64,000 nucleotides of DNA, from NCBI RefSeq assembly GCF_028462125.1, contig NZ_CP115468.1:2969559-3033558 (forward strand). Direction: 5' to 3'. The DNA comes from Leptospira sp. GIMC2001 (lineage in GTDB: Bacteria > Spirochaetota > Leptospiria > Leptospirales > Leptospiraceae). Shown one piece after another: positions 1-10,523 of this stretch (position 1 is its first letter; every line of letters starts with the position of its first letter). Below the pieces are notes generated by a model, which was given only the letters and a program-made list of their open reading frames with translations, was not told the DNA's origin and ran no database searches. Position numbers and translations under genes: made by a program.

Positions 1-1153
<1,153 letters not shown>

Positions 1154-1167
1154 ATCAGGAGTAATTT

Positions 1168-1575
1168 ATGCAATCGGGTATCTCATCATCTGGAAGACCT
1201 TACACAGTAATTGTCGCGGAGAATTCAAAGTTTCAATCCAAGCAATTGCAACAAATTCTGGAATCAGAAGGATACCAAGTTGTGGGAATTGCTGAAACTG
1301 GCAAAGAATTAATCGATTTATATAAGAAAAACAAGCAGGTAGATCTTATAACAATTGAGAACTTTCTGCCAGTTATGGATGGTTATGCGGCATTCTGGGA
1401 ACTGAAAGATCTCGGTGTCATACCAAGAGTATTATTCATATCTGAAGAGAACACACCTGCAGTTATCAAGAGCCTTCTTGATGCAGGTGCAATGGACTAT
1501 ATAGTCAAGCCAATCAAAAGAGAAAAGATCCTAGAAAAAGTTCGAGAGATCATACAAAAGATTCCAAAAGTATAA
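1168..1575 (+). CDS. Stand-alone receiver (CheY-like) protein with degenerate phosphorylation site
   Basis: This is a single receiver domain of 135 residues with no output domain. The fold is clear: VIVAENSKF at strand 1, DLITIENFLPVMDGY around strand 3, VLFIS at strand 4 and DYIVKPIKRE at strand 5, including the conserved Lys114 and Ser92. The phosphoacceptor position, normally the Asp four residues before the conserved Pro, is Glu64. The acidic pair near residues 18-19 is Glu-Asn instead of Asp-Asp. Such a protein may be locked in an active-like state or signal without phosphorylation; that is inference. The SD AGGAG precedes ATG 1168. It lies 14 bp after leuB, with no kinase beside it. Confidence 0.9.
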   Translation: MQSGISSSGRPYTVIVAENSKFQSKQLQQILESEGYQVVGIAETGKELIDLYKKNKQVDLITIENFLPVMDGYAAFWELKDLGVIPRVLFISEENTPAVIKSLLDAGAMDYIVKPIKREKILEKVREIIQKIPKV

Positions 1576-1607
1576 AATGCTTTTCTAGAATATTATTTGA
1601 GCATAAA

Positions 1608-1629
1608 GGAAAATCCAACTGGACTTTCT
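1608..1629. terminator. Candidate hairpin between convergent genes
   Basis: GGAAAATCC and GGACTTTCT pair around an AACT loop (7 of 9 positions) in the 60-bp gap between the receiver gene and pgeF, which converge here. No strong T-run follows, so this is a weak candidate for a shared terminator. Confidence 0.35.
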
Positions 1630-1635
1630 CGCAGC

Positions 1636-2352
1636 TCAATCTTTTAATATTCTAATGCAGTGAAGATTCCTTCCCTTGTCTCCGCTCCGATGACTAAACC
1701 AATTGGGACTATCTAGAGTTGATTCATTTACATTTATAACTAAAGCCTTTGGATAATAATCCTTTATTTTGGATTGAATATACCCAGACAGATCCAGATT
1801 GTATTTACCTGCGGTATCCTTGGCAATTGCGAATCCAGATTCGAGAAAATAACTCGCGACATCTTCACTCACTTCATAATCCTTTGCTAGGATATGTGAT
1901 CCAATGTAGAATCCAATTTTGGGATTTGTAATTTTACTTTGCCTATCCAATCCTTTCACAGTCTTATTGAATGTATTGGAAATAAATTTCTCTGTGATTC
2001 CAAGCTGGGTTCCCTTCCATCCCGAATGGATCGCTCCAATAAAAGGATAATCGAATGACCATACCAATATTGGAACACAATCGGCTGTCCGAATTACTAG
2101 CGTTTGATTATACTCACTAGTATACAAACCGTCTCCCTTGCTATCTGATTTTATTTCTTGAGTATTCCAGATAGCATCAGAATGGATTTGGTCTAGGCTA
2201 TAAATTTCTTCCGATTCATCCTTATGAAAATTACGAATCGTTTTCTTACAATAGAGATTCCAATCTGTTCCATCATTTTCTACTAGATCTCTCTTACCTA
2301 AGCTAAGAATTTCTATTCTGCCGTAATCAGTTGGAATGGTAAAGTCAATCAT
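1636..2352 (-). CDS. pgeF: Peptidoglycan editing factor PgeF / YfiH laccase-domain protein
   Basis: This is a member of the YfiH/PgeF family (Cu-oxidase_4 fold), purine-nucleoside-active enzymes that in E. coli also help keep peptidoglycan stem peptides correct. The three metal ligands are visible: His in SLDQIHSD, Cys in IRTADCVPIL and His in GAIHSGWKG. The C-terminal WFSHRSGDKGR is the usual end motif. Length is about 238 residues. An ATG at 2364 is possible, but ATG 2352 overlaps the upstream TGA as ATGA and gives the more typical start. It is the last gene of a three-gene minus-strand operon with 4-bp overlaps. Confidence 0.85.
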   Translation of the reverse strand: MIDFTIPTDYGRIEILSLGKRDLVENDGTDWNLYCKKTIRNFHKDESEEIYSLDQIHSDAIWNTQEIKSDSKGDGLYTSEYNQTLVIRTADCVPILVWSFDYPFIGAIHSGWKGTQLGITEKFISNTFNKTVKGLDRQSKITNPKIGFYIGSHILAKDYEVSEDVASYFLESGFAIAKDTAGKYNLDLSGYIQSKIKDYYPKALVINVNESTLDSPNWFSHRSGDKGRNLHCIRILKD

Positions 2353-3899
2353 AATTGAGTCCATTCATTTGGTTTCAACTGGCTTAGATCAAAATTTCCA
2401 TCTTGCAGCATTGCATCGACCATTTCTTGATCATGCGTAAGCATCTTCCAAGTAAGTAAATTTCCATTCCAGTTATAAATAATATTTCGATTGCTTGCAC
2501 TCAGTTCTGGATAGTGATCTCCCATTACTACATTGATCTTACGATCGATTAGATACTTAAGAGGAGATTTCTTCTCGTGTCCAATTTTCGATCGTTTATC
2601 TATCTTCTGCTTGGCAATATATTTATCAGTGAGTCCAGTCGATGATTCTATCGCCAATCTGGGCTTCATATGGTAGATAAAATGAGCTTGCGCACCAAAG
2701 AAAGCAAAAGCATATTGATCAACAAAAACTTTAGAATATACCAATTCTTGTGATCCCAAATTTTTATAGAACATTCTTTCTTCACCAATTCCTGTTGACT
2801 TCCAAATCTCCCAAGGGTTTGTTTCGTAAATTTTGCCACGAAACAAAGAAGAAAAAACAAAAAGGATACAAATTGCGATGGAAAAGGCATGACCAAAGCG
2901 CGGAAATCTCTCAATCCAAACTGCACTTGCTTCATTCAAACGATCCCAGACTAGAACAATTGCTACAGGAACGATGGGAACTATAAAACGAGCAAACATA
3001 AAATCTCCACCCACATAGAGAATATAAGCCAGATAGAATATAACAATCCAAGAAAAATGAGATCTCGAGAACACGATTCCAAACAAGAGAAAGACACTCA
3101 TCATTGGGTATTCCTTGAAGAATAAACGAAAATATTCAAATCCTTGACGAAAGTATTGCCCCTCACCTGCTTTCGCATAATATGTATTAGGCAACATATC
3201 ACCATAGTAAATTGCCTTGCAGAGATAAATTGCTATAAATGTTACAACAAATAATATGCTCATTCCATAATTGGAAACTATATACTTTCGAATATGAGCG
3301 ATTTTTTCTTTATAATCTAATGTAGCAGACGTATATGTACCATAAGTATTAGTATAACTCAATGCAGATAATAGGATCGCAGACGCAAGAAAGAAAAATC
3401 CTTCTGGTCGAATCAAAATCAGCAATGAATAAGTAATAATAAATTGATTCCAGTTTTTATTCTTATAAAAATGATAACCGAGTAGAATCGTAAAAGTAAA
3501 AAGAGAAGTCTCTAATCCTGATGTAGCAAAGACTGATCCATGATAGAAAATTGAATACGTAAGTACTAGATACATATTCGGCAAAAGAAATAGAGTTCCT
3601 AAATAAAATAATATTCCTAGACAAATTGCCAAGTCTTCAATGCGAATACCGATTGGGAAAGATAAGGATAGCAATATTGTCCATATAAAATTCGAATACC
3701 CTTCTACCAAATCGTTTGGATTGAAAACTAATCCATTGCCTAACCATAAATTTCTAGCATATACGAAACTAATATAAGAATCATCGCAAAGCCAAGCTAG
3801 GTTAATCGCATTATAGAGTCCGTATCCAATAGATAATACAATAACCGTTGTTCGAAAGTAAAAATTAGAAAATACTGATGATTGAATATAAGAAATCAT
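2349..3899 (-). CDS. Polytopic membrane protein, GT-C glycosyltransferase-like
   Basis: About 516 residues with around ten hydrophobic segments. The first loop carries the acidic motif CDDSYISFVYARNL followed by GLVFNPNDLVEGYSNF. That phrase is characteristic of GT-C fold sugar transferases such as the actinobacterial AftB family, which use lipid-linked sugar donors and act outside the cytoplasmic membrane. The C-terminal 150 residues look soluble and periplasmic. Donor and acceptor cannot be told. It overlaps the kinase-like gene upstream and pgeF downstream by 4 bp each (ATGA), so all three are probably translationally coupled. This context suggests a role in the envelope. Confidence 0.7.
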   Translation of the reverse strand: MISYIQSSVFSNFYFRTTVIVLSIGYGLYNAINLAWLCDDSYISFVYARNLWLGNGLVFNPNDLVEGYSNFIWTILLSLSFPIGIRIEDLAICLGILFYLGTLFLLPNMYLVLTYSIFYHGSVFATSGLETSLFTFTILLGYHFYKNKNWNQFIITYSLLILIRPEGFFFLASAILLSALSYTNTYGTYTSATLDYKEKIAHIRKYIVSNYGMSILFVVTFIAIYLCKAIYYGDMLPNTYYAKAGEGQYFRQGFEYFRLFFKEYPMMSVFLLFGIVFSRSHFSWIVIFYLAYILYVGGDFMFARFIVPIVPVAIVLVWDRLNEASAVWIERFPRFGHAFSIAICILFVFSSLFRGKIYETNPWEIWKSTGIGEERMFYKNLGSQELVYSKVFVDQYAFAFFGAQAHFIYHMKPRLAIESSTGLTDKYIAKQKIDKRSKIGHEKKSPLKYLIDRKINVVMGDHYPELSASNRNIIYNWNGNLLTWKMLTHDQEMVDAMLQDGNFDLSQLKPNEWTQL

Positions 3900-4990
3900 A
3901 ACTCAAAGGAACGAATAAATTCTTCTATCATACGAATATGATCCAATTCCGGGCTAGGATTTTCTTGGCTTGGCTCATACAGATGTTCATCGAATAAATG
4001 AAAATCAAATAGCTTGAGTGTATAATCAGGAAAAGTAATGATAACATTCTCAGAGTGCACATCGAAAATCAATTTCTCTTCTTCAGCTAAATATTTAGTT
4101 ACTTCAATGATTCGATGGAAATCAAACGCAATTCTTTTTAGATGAGGTCTACTGATAACACCGAATTGAGCTGTGTCAAAATTTAATTTCCATTTTGGAA
4201 AAAGTGCATCAGCGATAGGATTCTGAGGAATCTTTTCACGAAGGCGAACAAATTCTTTCATATGTTTGCCTGGCAAAATTTTCTGATTATCACAAGGCGT
4301 TAGAGATACCAGAGGCACGCCCCAAGGAGTTTTTCGAACTCTCCATCCCATGTAGAAACGAGTGGGCAAGACAAGATCTGGAATTAATGTTTTTAATTTC
4401 CAATACTGTAGTCTCTCTAATCCGAGTCTGCGAAATTTGAATTCGATATCGTCCTTGGCCGATCTGCTTCGGACTTTGGATTGAAGAAAATCTTTTAAGC
4501 TGAGTTCCTCCGGTTTTAAATATTTTTCTAAATTACGAGCAACTTCTTTATATAAAGAACCAAATAACGGATCAGATGGGAATTTAGATTTACCAACTTT
4601 GACAACTTGGTTCCAAGGCAACTTATAGACAAATTTATAAGAACCTCGACCGATATAGTCACCTGGCGATATGGGCATGAAATTATCCAAAAATTCCCTG
4701 CCGTATCTCTGAGTGATACGAAAAATATGTGACGTTGGAAAGATTCTTTCATAAAATTTTCGAATCCAACCTGAGTCGCGTAGCTTTGCATCGACTGGAA
4801 TTTCGCCCAAAGGAATCGGCTCTTTATCTTCAGAACCAGGTTCCATCGGAAGTTCTTTCTCAAGACCTTTTTCCAAAAGCTCAAGAAAGTTTGGAATTTT
4901 ATTGAGTCCGACACTATTGTTCCAGAATCCAACAATTTTGTCCTTCCAGTCTTTCCAATCGACGTTTGGTTTACTTTCTTCTTCGGGCAT
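3896..4990 (-). CDS. Protein-kinase-fold protein of unknown substrate
   Basis: The 364 residues contain a divergent kinase fold. A glycine-rich loop GRGSYKFVYKL lies near residue 115 and a VVKVGK strand with a candidate ATP-binding Lys follows. LIFDVHSENVII corresponds to the catalytic loop (Asp followed by Asn) and KLFDFHLFDE to the metal-binding DFG, here DFH. The layout resembles small-molecule or LPS kinases rather than Hanks-type Ser/Thr kinases. About 100 residues precede the kinase part and are rich in Lys, Trp and Glu. No signal peptide is seen. It is first in the operon with the GT-C-like protein and pgeF, so a sugar or lipid envelope substrate is plausible but unproved. Confidence 0.6.
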   Translation of the reverse strand: MPEEESKPNVDWKDWKDKIVGFWNNSVGLNKIPNFLELLEKGLEKELPMEPGSEDKEPIPLGEIPVDAKLRDSGWIRKFYERIFPTSHIFRITQRYGREFLDNFMPISPGDYIGRGSYKFVYKLPWNQVVKVGKSKFPSDPLFGSLYKEVARNLEKYLKPEELSLKDFLQSKVRSRSAKDDIEFKFRRLGLERLQYWKLKTLIPDLVLPTRFYMGWRVRKTPWGVPLVSLTPCDNQKILPGKHMKEFVRLREKIPQNPIADALFPKWKLNFDTAQFGVISRPHLKRIAFDFHRIIEVTKYLAEEEKLIFDVHSENVIITFPDYTLKLFDFHLFDEHLYEPSQENPSPELDHIRMIEEFIRSFEL

Positions 4991-5049
4991 TTAACTAGCG
5001 TTATCTATTTGAATTTGTGCAAAAGTAAATAATATTATAATATTCCATA

Positions 5050-6909
5050 CTATTCATTCCATTTTATAGAATCTGAATAAGAATCCATTGGCTTTCCAGA
5101 CTGAATTGATTCTTGCAATTGTTTAGATTTCTTCTCATCCAAGAACCAGTAGTCAGAAGCAAAGCTCTCATCTCCGTATTTACCAAGTGGATTCTCAGGC
5201 ATTCCAAATTTTCTCCAATACAGCAAACGCGTATTATCAACGTGCCATAGTAAGACATATGGATATTCTTTATAAATGATTTGATCCAGTTGCTTCAACA
5301 TAGCGTTTCTTTTATTTAGATCAAATTCTGTTTTTTGTTTAATAATGATTTCGTCGGCAGCAGAATTCTTGTAGCCTGCAAGATTGGGTTGTCCTTCTTC
5401 ATCCGCGTATTTACTGAACCATTGCGATTCTGGATCTTTGAATATTCCAGATCCCCAAGAAGCCCAAGTCATATCGAAATCGTATTTATCAACTTTGGCA
5501 CTCCAAGCCGCAAGATCAGTTGTATCGATTCTTGCATCAATTCCAACGTAGCGTGCTTTTTCTAAGAAAACTGTGAAATATTTTTCAGATCTTTTGTCTC
5601 GATCCAAAATAGTAAATTTAAATTCTTTTCCGTCCTTCTCTAAAAGACCTTTAGAATTTGGCTCCCAACCAGCTTCTTTGAGAAGTCTACGTGCTTCTTC
5701 AATATCAAAATCTACCGGCTGGTTAGGATTTTTTGTACCCAGAAGATAAAAGTCAGGGAAATAACTATTCGTTGGAGCATATTGATTGTAAGCTAACTTC
5801 TCAATCATAATATTACGATCTACTAAATGAGCAATTGCCTTACGAACTCGGACATCCTTAAAGATATCTCTCCTCATATTCATCGCCCAACCTTGAAAGC
5901 CAATTGGCTTTTTATTGAAGATTCTTTGCTTTGCAATATATTTATTATCGAAGGACTCACCCTTAGTTTGCTCAGCCCATACAGAAGCAGTATACACTGG
6001 AAACATATCTATATCACCTTTTTTGAATGCTTGCAAAGCAATGGATTCTTCGCTATACACTTTATAGATGATCTGATCGAAGTTATAGCGATTTTTCTGG
6101 AATGGATATCCGCGAGCCCACCAATCGCCTCTTCGTTCTAGTTTTACATATCGGTTCTTCTTGGATTCTAACATTTTGTAAGGACCTGAAACTACATCAA
6201 ATTCAAAGTTCTCTTTATTGAAATCTTTGCCTTCGAAATAGTGTTTTGGTAAAATGAATAAGGAAGATGCAATTTCATTGAAGTTATTCCAATGAATATC
6301 AGTTACTTCAAATTCTATAGTTAGACTATCTATAATTTTTGGCTTCTTGAATCTAGATAAACCGATTCGGAAAACAGCAGTAGCGTTATTCTTGTCCATG
6401 ATCGTATCGTATGTGAACAAAACATCCTCTGCTGTGACAGGCTTTCCATCAGACCATTTAGCATTACCATCTATGTAAAAAGTAAATTTCTTCTTATCAG
6501 CAGAAATTTTCCAATCTCTTGCAAGATGTGGCATGGTCTCGAGAGTGATTGGATGGTATGATGTCAATGGCTCATAAAGCGATGTGAAAATTCTTGCGGT
6601 TGTTGTAAATTGTTCTAAATAATAATTCAAGGATTTTGGAAATTGATGGCTATAGATAAAAAATCTTCCACCTTTCGTCGCCTCAGGATGCGCCGCTTGA
6701 TTAATTCGGTTCATTGCAGAAGGAATTGTCTTAGGATCGCCGTCCCAAGCGACATCTTGGACTTTACCAATCGGTGCTGAATTGGGATCATCTTCCGTAC
6801 AAGAAAGAAAAAATACGATCGTGAAAATTCCAAGCAATAGAGAAATTACTTGGCAATTTATCCATGAGAATCTAGGCTTATTGATTGCATGTCTGTTCAT
6901 CACTTCCAT
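5050..6909 (-). CDS. ABC transporter substrate-binding lipoprotein, family 5 (oligopeptide/YejA-like)
   Basis: A 619-residue extracytoplasmic solute-binding protein of SBP family 5, which captures peptides or related ligands for an ABC permease. The signal segment ends in FFLSC, a spirochetal lipobox with Cys near residue 37. Typical family features follow: LYEPLTSY, the DGKPVTAEDVLFTYD motif near residue 155, and FKDVRVRKAIAHLVDRN near 365. The overall pattern (GGRFFIYSHQFPKSLNYY) is closest to YejA-type proteins. Permease and ATPase genes are not adjacent. ATG at 6909 and 6900 are both possible; either overlaps the divergent GH13 gene. A short AT-rich gap follows the stop. Confidence 0.88.
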   Translation of the reverse strand: MEVMNRHAINKPRFSWINCQVISLLLGIFTIVFFLSCTEDDPNSAPIGKVQDVAWDGDPKTIPSAMNRINQAAHPEATKGGRFFIYSHQFPKSLNYYLEQFTTTARIFTSLYEPLTSYHPITLETMPHLARDWKISADKKKFTFYIDGNAKWSDGKPVTAEDVLFTYDTIMDKNNATAVFRIGLSRFKKPKIIDSLTIEFEVTDIHWNNFNEIASSLFILPKHYFEGKDFNKENFEFDVVSGPYKMLESKKNRYVKLERRGDWWARGYPFQKNRYNFDQIIYKVYSEESIALQAFKKGDIDMFPVYTASVWAEQTKGESFDNKYIAKQRIFNKKPIGFQGWAMNMRRDIFKDVRVRKAIAHLVDRNIMIEKLAYNQYAPTNSYFPDFYLLGTKNPNQPVDFDIEEARRLLKEAGWEPNSKGLLEKDGKEFKFTILDRDKRSEKYFTVFLEKARYVGIDARIDTTDLAAWSAKVDKYDFDMTWASWGSGIFKDPESQWFSKYADEEGQPNLAGYKNSAADEIIIKQKTEFDLNKRNAMLKQLDQIIYKEYPYVLLWHVDNTRLLYWRKFGMPENPLGKYGDESFASDYWFLDEKKSKQLQESIQSGKPMDSYSDSIKWNE

Positions 6910-8442
6910 CAGACCATTCTATTCGAGTCCAATACAAGGATTTTTTGTAAAACTCATAACAGAAAGATTGGAAAAGAATTAGCTCTTATCTATCTAAGTC
7001 TACCAGAAGTGCAAGCTTCTGACTGTCTATGGACGATGGGAATCTGGCAGCCTTCTCCCAAGTCAATCCAAATTGCTCGAGAACATGAAGGTCTGAGACA
7101 TGAATTTCAAAATTGCCTTCATGATTTGCAGAACGAAGATATCATCGGATCACCCTATTCTGTTTTTGATTATGTGCCGAACAAGGATATCTGCGAAAGC
7201 TGGGAAGCTCTCGCTGAATTTAAGAACACACTAAATCAATTCGGTAAAAAATTAATTTTGGATTTTGTTCCTAATCATCTATCCGTAGACAGCATTTGGA
7301 TAGACAAATTTCCTGATGCATTTTTAGAATTGAATCACCCGCAAACAAATAATGATTATGCGAGATCGAGTTCAGAATTAAAATTAAATATAAAATCCAA
7401 TTCATTAGCTAAGAATCCAAATCCTGAAAACTCCATTATAATTCCTAAGAATTATTTCCAGCATAGCTCAGGCAAAATATTCGCTCACGGTCGTGATCCA
7501 TACTTTGATGGTTGGACTGATACAGTACAATTCGATTTCTCCTCAGAAGTATGCAAAGATCTTCACAATGAAATTCTTTCCAATATAAGCAATTATTGCG
7601 ATGGACTCAGATGTGATATGGCAATGCTTCCACAAGCCGATATCTTTGAGAAAACACACGGTCGAAAAGGGCTTCCTTATTGGGAAGTTGTGATCAAAAA
7701 TATACGCAATAAAAATCCAAATTTTATATTTATTGCTGAAGTCTATTGGCAAAGAGAATATGAGCTCCAACAATTGGGATTTGATTTTACTTATGATAAA
7801 GAACTCTATGATCGATTGAAATCCAAAAATGCAAATGAACTCACTGGACATCTTACTGCTGAGTTGAATTTTCAAAATAAATCTCTGCGATTTCTAGAAA
7901 ATCATGACGAGCCTAGAGCAGCTTTAACTTTCGGTAATAATGCAATGTTCGACTTTTCACTGTTATGCTTTCTGCCTGGCGGGATCCTTATCTATGAAAA
8001 TCAAATGAATGGATTCAAGAAAAGAATTCCAGTACAGCTAGGTCGTATGCCAGACGAACCAATTGATATGGGAATTCTGAATTTTTACAAAAGAGTTTTC
8101 CAGAGATTATCCTTTCGAAGAAATAAGAACCTATTGTTCATGAATGCGAGAGTAAGTATCTACGAAAATACAAGCTCCCACTATGTAGCGATTGGACTGA
8201 GATATGAAGACAACCAATCCGAAATTCTTATCTACAATCCAAATTCATATCCGATTTCTGGGAGAATTCATCTAGATCCAAGCTTTTATTCTCCGTTCAT
8301 TTCCAAAGATAGCTTTACTTTTATGGATGTGATGGATGATAAATTGTATCGACAGGATTCAACGGAAGTTCATCGCGAAGGGATCTATTTCAATTTGAAG
8401 GAAAACAAATCTCACTGGATGGTACCATTAAGAAAGGAGTGA
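6889..8442 (+). CDS. GH13 alpha-amylase-family glycoside hydrolase
   Basis: A 517-residue (beta/alpha)8 enzyme acting on alpha-glucosidic bonds. The four GH13 regions are all present: DFVPNHLS (region I), CDGLRCDMA with the nucleophile Asp (II), FIAEVYW with the acid/base Glu (III) and RFLENHDE (IV). No signal peptide is seen, so it is probably cytoplasmic and may serve glycogen or maltodextrin metabolism. The N-terminus ILFESNTRIFCK matches the start of related enzymes, so the gene must begin at or very near ATG 6889. This forces a 21-bp head-to-head overlap with the divergent lipoprotein gene. It converges on rel with only 2 bp between stops. Confidence 0.85.
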   Translation: MSVHHFHQTILFESNTRIFCKTHNRKIGKELALIYLSLPEVQASDCLWTMGIWQPSPKSIQIAREHEGLRHEFQNCLHDLQNEDIIGSPYSVFDYVPNKDICESWEALAEFKNTLNQFGKKLILDFVPNHLSVDSIWIDKFPDAFLELNHPQTNNDYARSSSELKLNIKSNSLAKNPNPENSIIIPKNYFQHSSGKIFAHGRDPYFDGWTDTVQFDFSSEVCKDLHNEILSNISNYCDGLRCDMAMLPQADIFEKTHGRKGLPYWEVVIKNIRNKNPNFIFIAEVYWQREYELQQLGFDFTYDKELYDRLKSKNANELTGHLTAELNFQNKSLRFLENHDEPRAALTFGNNAMFDFSLLCFLPGGILIYENQMNGFKKRIPVQLGRMPDEPIDMGILNFYKRVFQRLSFRRNKNLLFMNARVSIYENTSSHYVAIGLRYEDNQSEILIYNPNSYPISGRIHLDPSFYSPFISKDSFTFMDVMDDKLYRQDSTEVHREGIYFNLKENKSHWMVPLRKE

Positions 8443-8444
8443 AA

Positions 8445-10523
8445 CTATTTCTTTACAACTTTTTCTTCTGATTTCGGTACAAACTTCATTCTGTCAGCAG
8501 ATATAACGTTTGGTAACAATTTCAAATTTTCTAAAATTTCTTTCAATTGATCCAAATGTTCAACCTCTAACATAAATTTTGCTACTAGTTGTCCCTTACT
8601 CATTGAAGAGGCACCGGCTTCGATGATATTGGTCTGGGTACCGGAAATTGTCTCAACCATAGACAGATAAATTCCTTGTACGTCTTTGGCTTTGACTTCG
8701 ATCTGCACAGGAATAGGTTCCGACATTCCATCCCATCGAACAGGGAGTGTTTTCATTTTGTCCATTTGAGAGAGAGCTGTCTCACAAGATTTTTTGTGGA
8801 CACTGACACCGCGACCGCGAGTAACAAACCCAATGATCTCGTCTCCTGGGATTGGGGCGCAGCACGATGCTCGCCTAACTAAAATATCTTTAATCCCCGC
8901 AACAACAATACTTGCCTCTTTCTGATCAAGGCGAAGTTGTTTTTTGATGGGTCTTTTCCGAATATTCTTCTGAATATCTTGTAATACATTATTTTGATTG
9001 GAATTATCGACAACCTCAGGGTGAAATTTGGAATCAGATTCTTCTTGAAGTTTATTAAAATATTGTCTTAACTTTTGTTTGGCGGAAGCAGTCTTTACAA
9101 TCCTTAGCCAGATTGGTGAAGGCTTAGATTTTTTCTCAGTTTGAATCTCAACTTGATCGCCGGATTTGAGTTCGGTTCTAAGTGGAACCATTTTGCCATT
9201 TACTTTGGCTCCTCTTGCATGGAGTCCAACATCAGTATGTATGCGAAATGCGAAATCAAGAACTGTTGCCCCTTTTCCAATTTCGATGATTTCACCCTTG
9301 GGTGTAAAAACAAAAACCTCATCTTCATGCAGGTCAAATTTCAAATCTTCAAGAAACTCTTTCGAAGATGAGCTCGCATCTTGCCAAGAGTTGAGAATCT
9401 CAAGCCACTTGAGTCGGAAAGGATTTTCTTTGCCTGGAGTAGGAGCTTGGTGCGAACCTGTCCATTTACCAACGCCTTCCTTATAAGCCCAATGTGCTGC
9501 AACTCCATCTTCTGCAATTCGATTCATGTCTTTGGTTCGAATTTGAACTTCCATAGGTTTTCCATCAGGCCCGATTACGGTTGTATGCAGAGATTGATAG
9601 AAATTTGTTTTAGGAGTTGCAATATAGTCTTTAAAACGACCTGGGATCGGAGTCCAAAGAGTATGGACAATACCAAGAACACCATAGCAATCCTTGATCT
9701 CATTTGTTATAATTCTTATAGCACGAAGATCAAAAATTTCTGATATAGATTTATCTTTCGTAATCATTTTACGATATATCGAATAGAAATGTTTTGCACG
9801 TCCTTCAACTTTAGCATCGATATGAATTTCAGCTAGTCTTTGTTTGAGTATAATTTTTAGTTTTTCTAAATATTCTTCTCGTTCAGATTTTTTCAGTGCG
9901 ACGCTTGACTTAATCTCCTGGAATTCTTTAGGTTGGATAATCTGGAACGACAAATCTTCTAGTTCCACTTTTATACTATACATCCCCAATCTTCCAGCAA
10001 TTGGAGCATACAGTGACAAAGTTTCGAGAGCTATTCTTTTGCCTTTATCAGATGGCTGAAATCTAAGAGTCCTCATATTATGAGTTTTGTCTGCGAGCTT
10101 AATCAAAATGACTCTTGCATCCTGAATGGTTGCGACCAACATTTTTCTGATATTTTCGGCGGCTTCTGTTTCTTTGGACTGAGATTTGATTTCGGAGATT
10201 TTGGTTACGCCTTCAACGAGATTGGCAATTTCTTCTCCAAAGTCACGAATCATATCAGCTTTTGTATAAGCAGTATCTTCTACTACATCATGCAAAAGTC
10301 CTGCAGAGATAACCCTCTCATCTAATCCTAGTTCGTCTAAGATTCCAGCAACGTTCAATGGGTGGATGATATATGGCTCACCAGAAAGTCTCTTCTGGCC
10401 AGTATGCATTTTATCAGAAACATCATAAGCACGTCGAATTAAGGCGCAGGCTTCTTCGCCTAATCGTTTTTCTACGGAAGCAAAAAGATCTTCTTTTTCT
10501 ATGGTTTTCTGTCTAAGTCCCAT
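8445..10523 (-). CDS. rel: Bifunctional (p)ppGpp synthetase/hydrolase Rel
   Basis: A 692-residue full-length RSH protein making and degrading the stringent alarmone (p)ppGpp. Domains in order: an HD hydrolase (HPLNV near 54 and GLLHDVVEDT with His78-Asp79), a synthetase with PGRFKDY near 295 and MEVQIRT near 325, TGS (VFVFTPKGEIIEIG), a zinc-finger-type region with RRASCCAPIPGD, and a C-terminal ACT domain. RFKD is the RxKD form found in bifunctional enzymes, and the HD pair is intact. ATG overlaps the nadC stop by 1 bp (TAATG), implying coupling to nadC. Confidence 0.96.
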   Translation of the reverse strand: MGLRQKTIEKEDLFASVEKRLGEEACALIRRAYDVSDKMHTGQKRLSGEPYIIHPLNVAGILDELGLDERVISAGLLHDVVEDTAYTKADMIRDFGEEIANLVEGVTKISEIKSQSKETEAAENIRKMLVATIQDARVILIKLADKTHNMRTLRFQPSDKGKRIALETLSLYAPIAGRLGMYSIKVELEDLSFQIIQPKEFQEIKSSVALKKSEREEYLEKLKIILKQRLAEIHIDAKVEGRAKHFYSIYRKMITKDKSISEIFDLRAIRIITNEIKDCYGVLGIVHTLWTPIPGRFKDYIATPKTNFYQSLHTTVIGPDGKPMEVQIRTKDMNRIAEDGVAAHWAYKEGVGKWTGSHQAPTPGKENPFRLKWLEILNSWQDASSSSKEFLEDLKFDLHEDEVFVFTPKGEIIEIGKGATVLDFAFRIHTDVGLHARGAKVNGKMVPLRTELKSGDQVEIQTEKKSKPSPIWLRIVKTASAKQKLRQYFNKLQEESDSKFHPEVVDNSNQNNVLQDIQKNIRKRPIKKQLRLDQKEASIVVAGIKDILVRRASCCAPIPGDEIIGFVTRGRGVSVHKKSCETALSQMDKMKTLPVRWDGMSEPIPVQIEVKAKDVQGIYLSMVETISGTQTNIIEAGASSMSKGQLVAKFMLEVEHLDQLKEILENLKLLPNVISADRMKFVPKSEEKVVKK

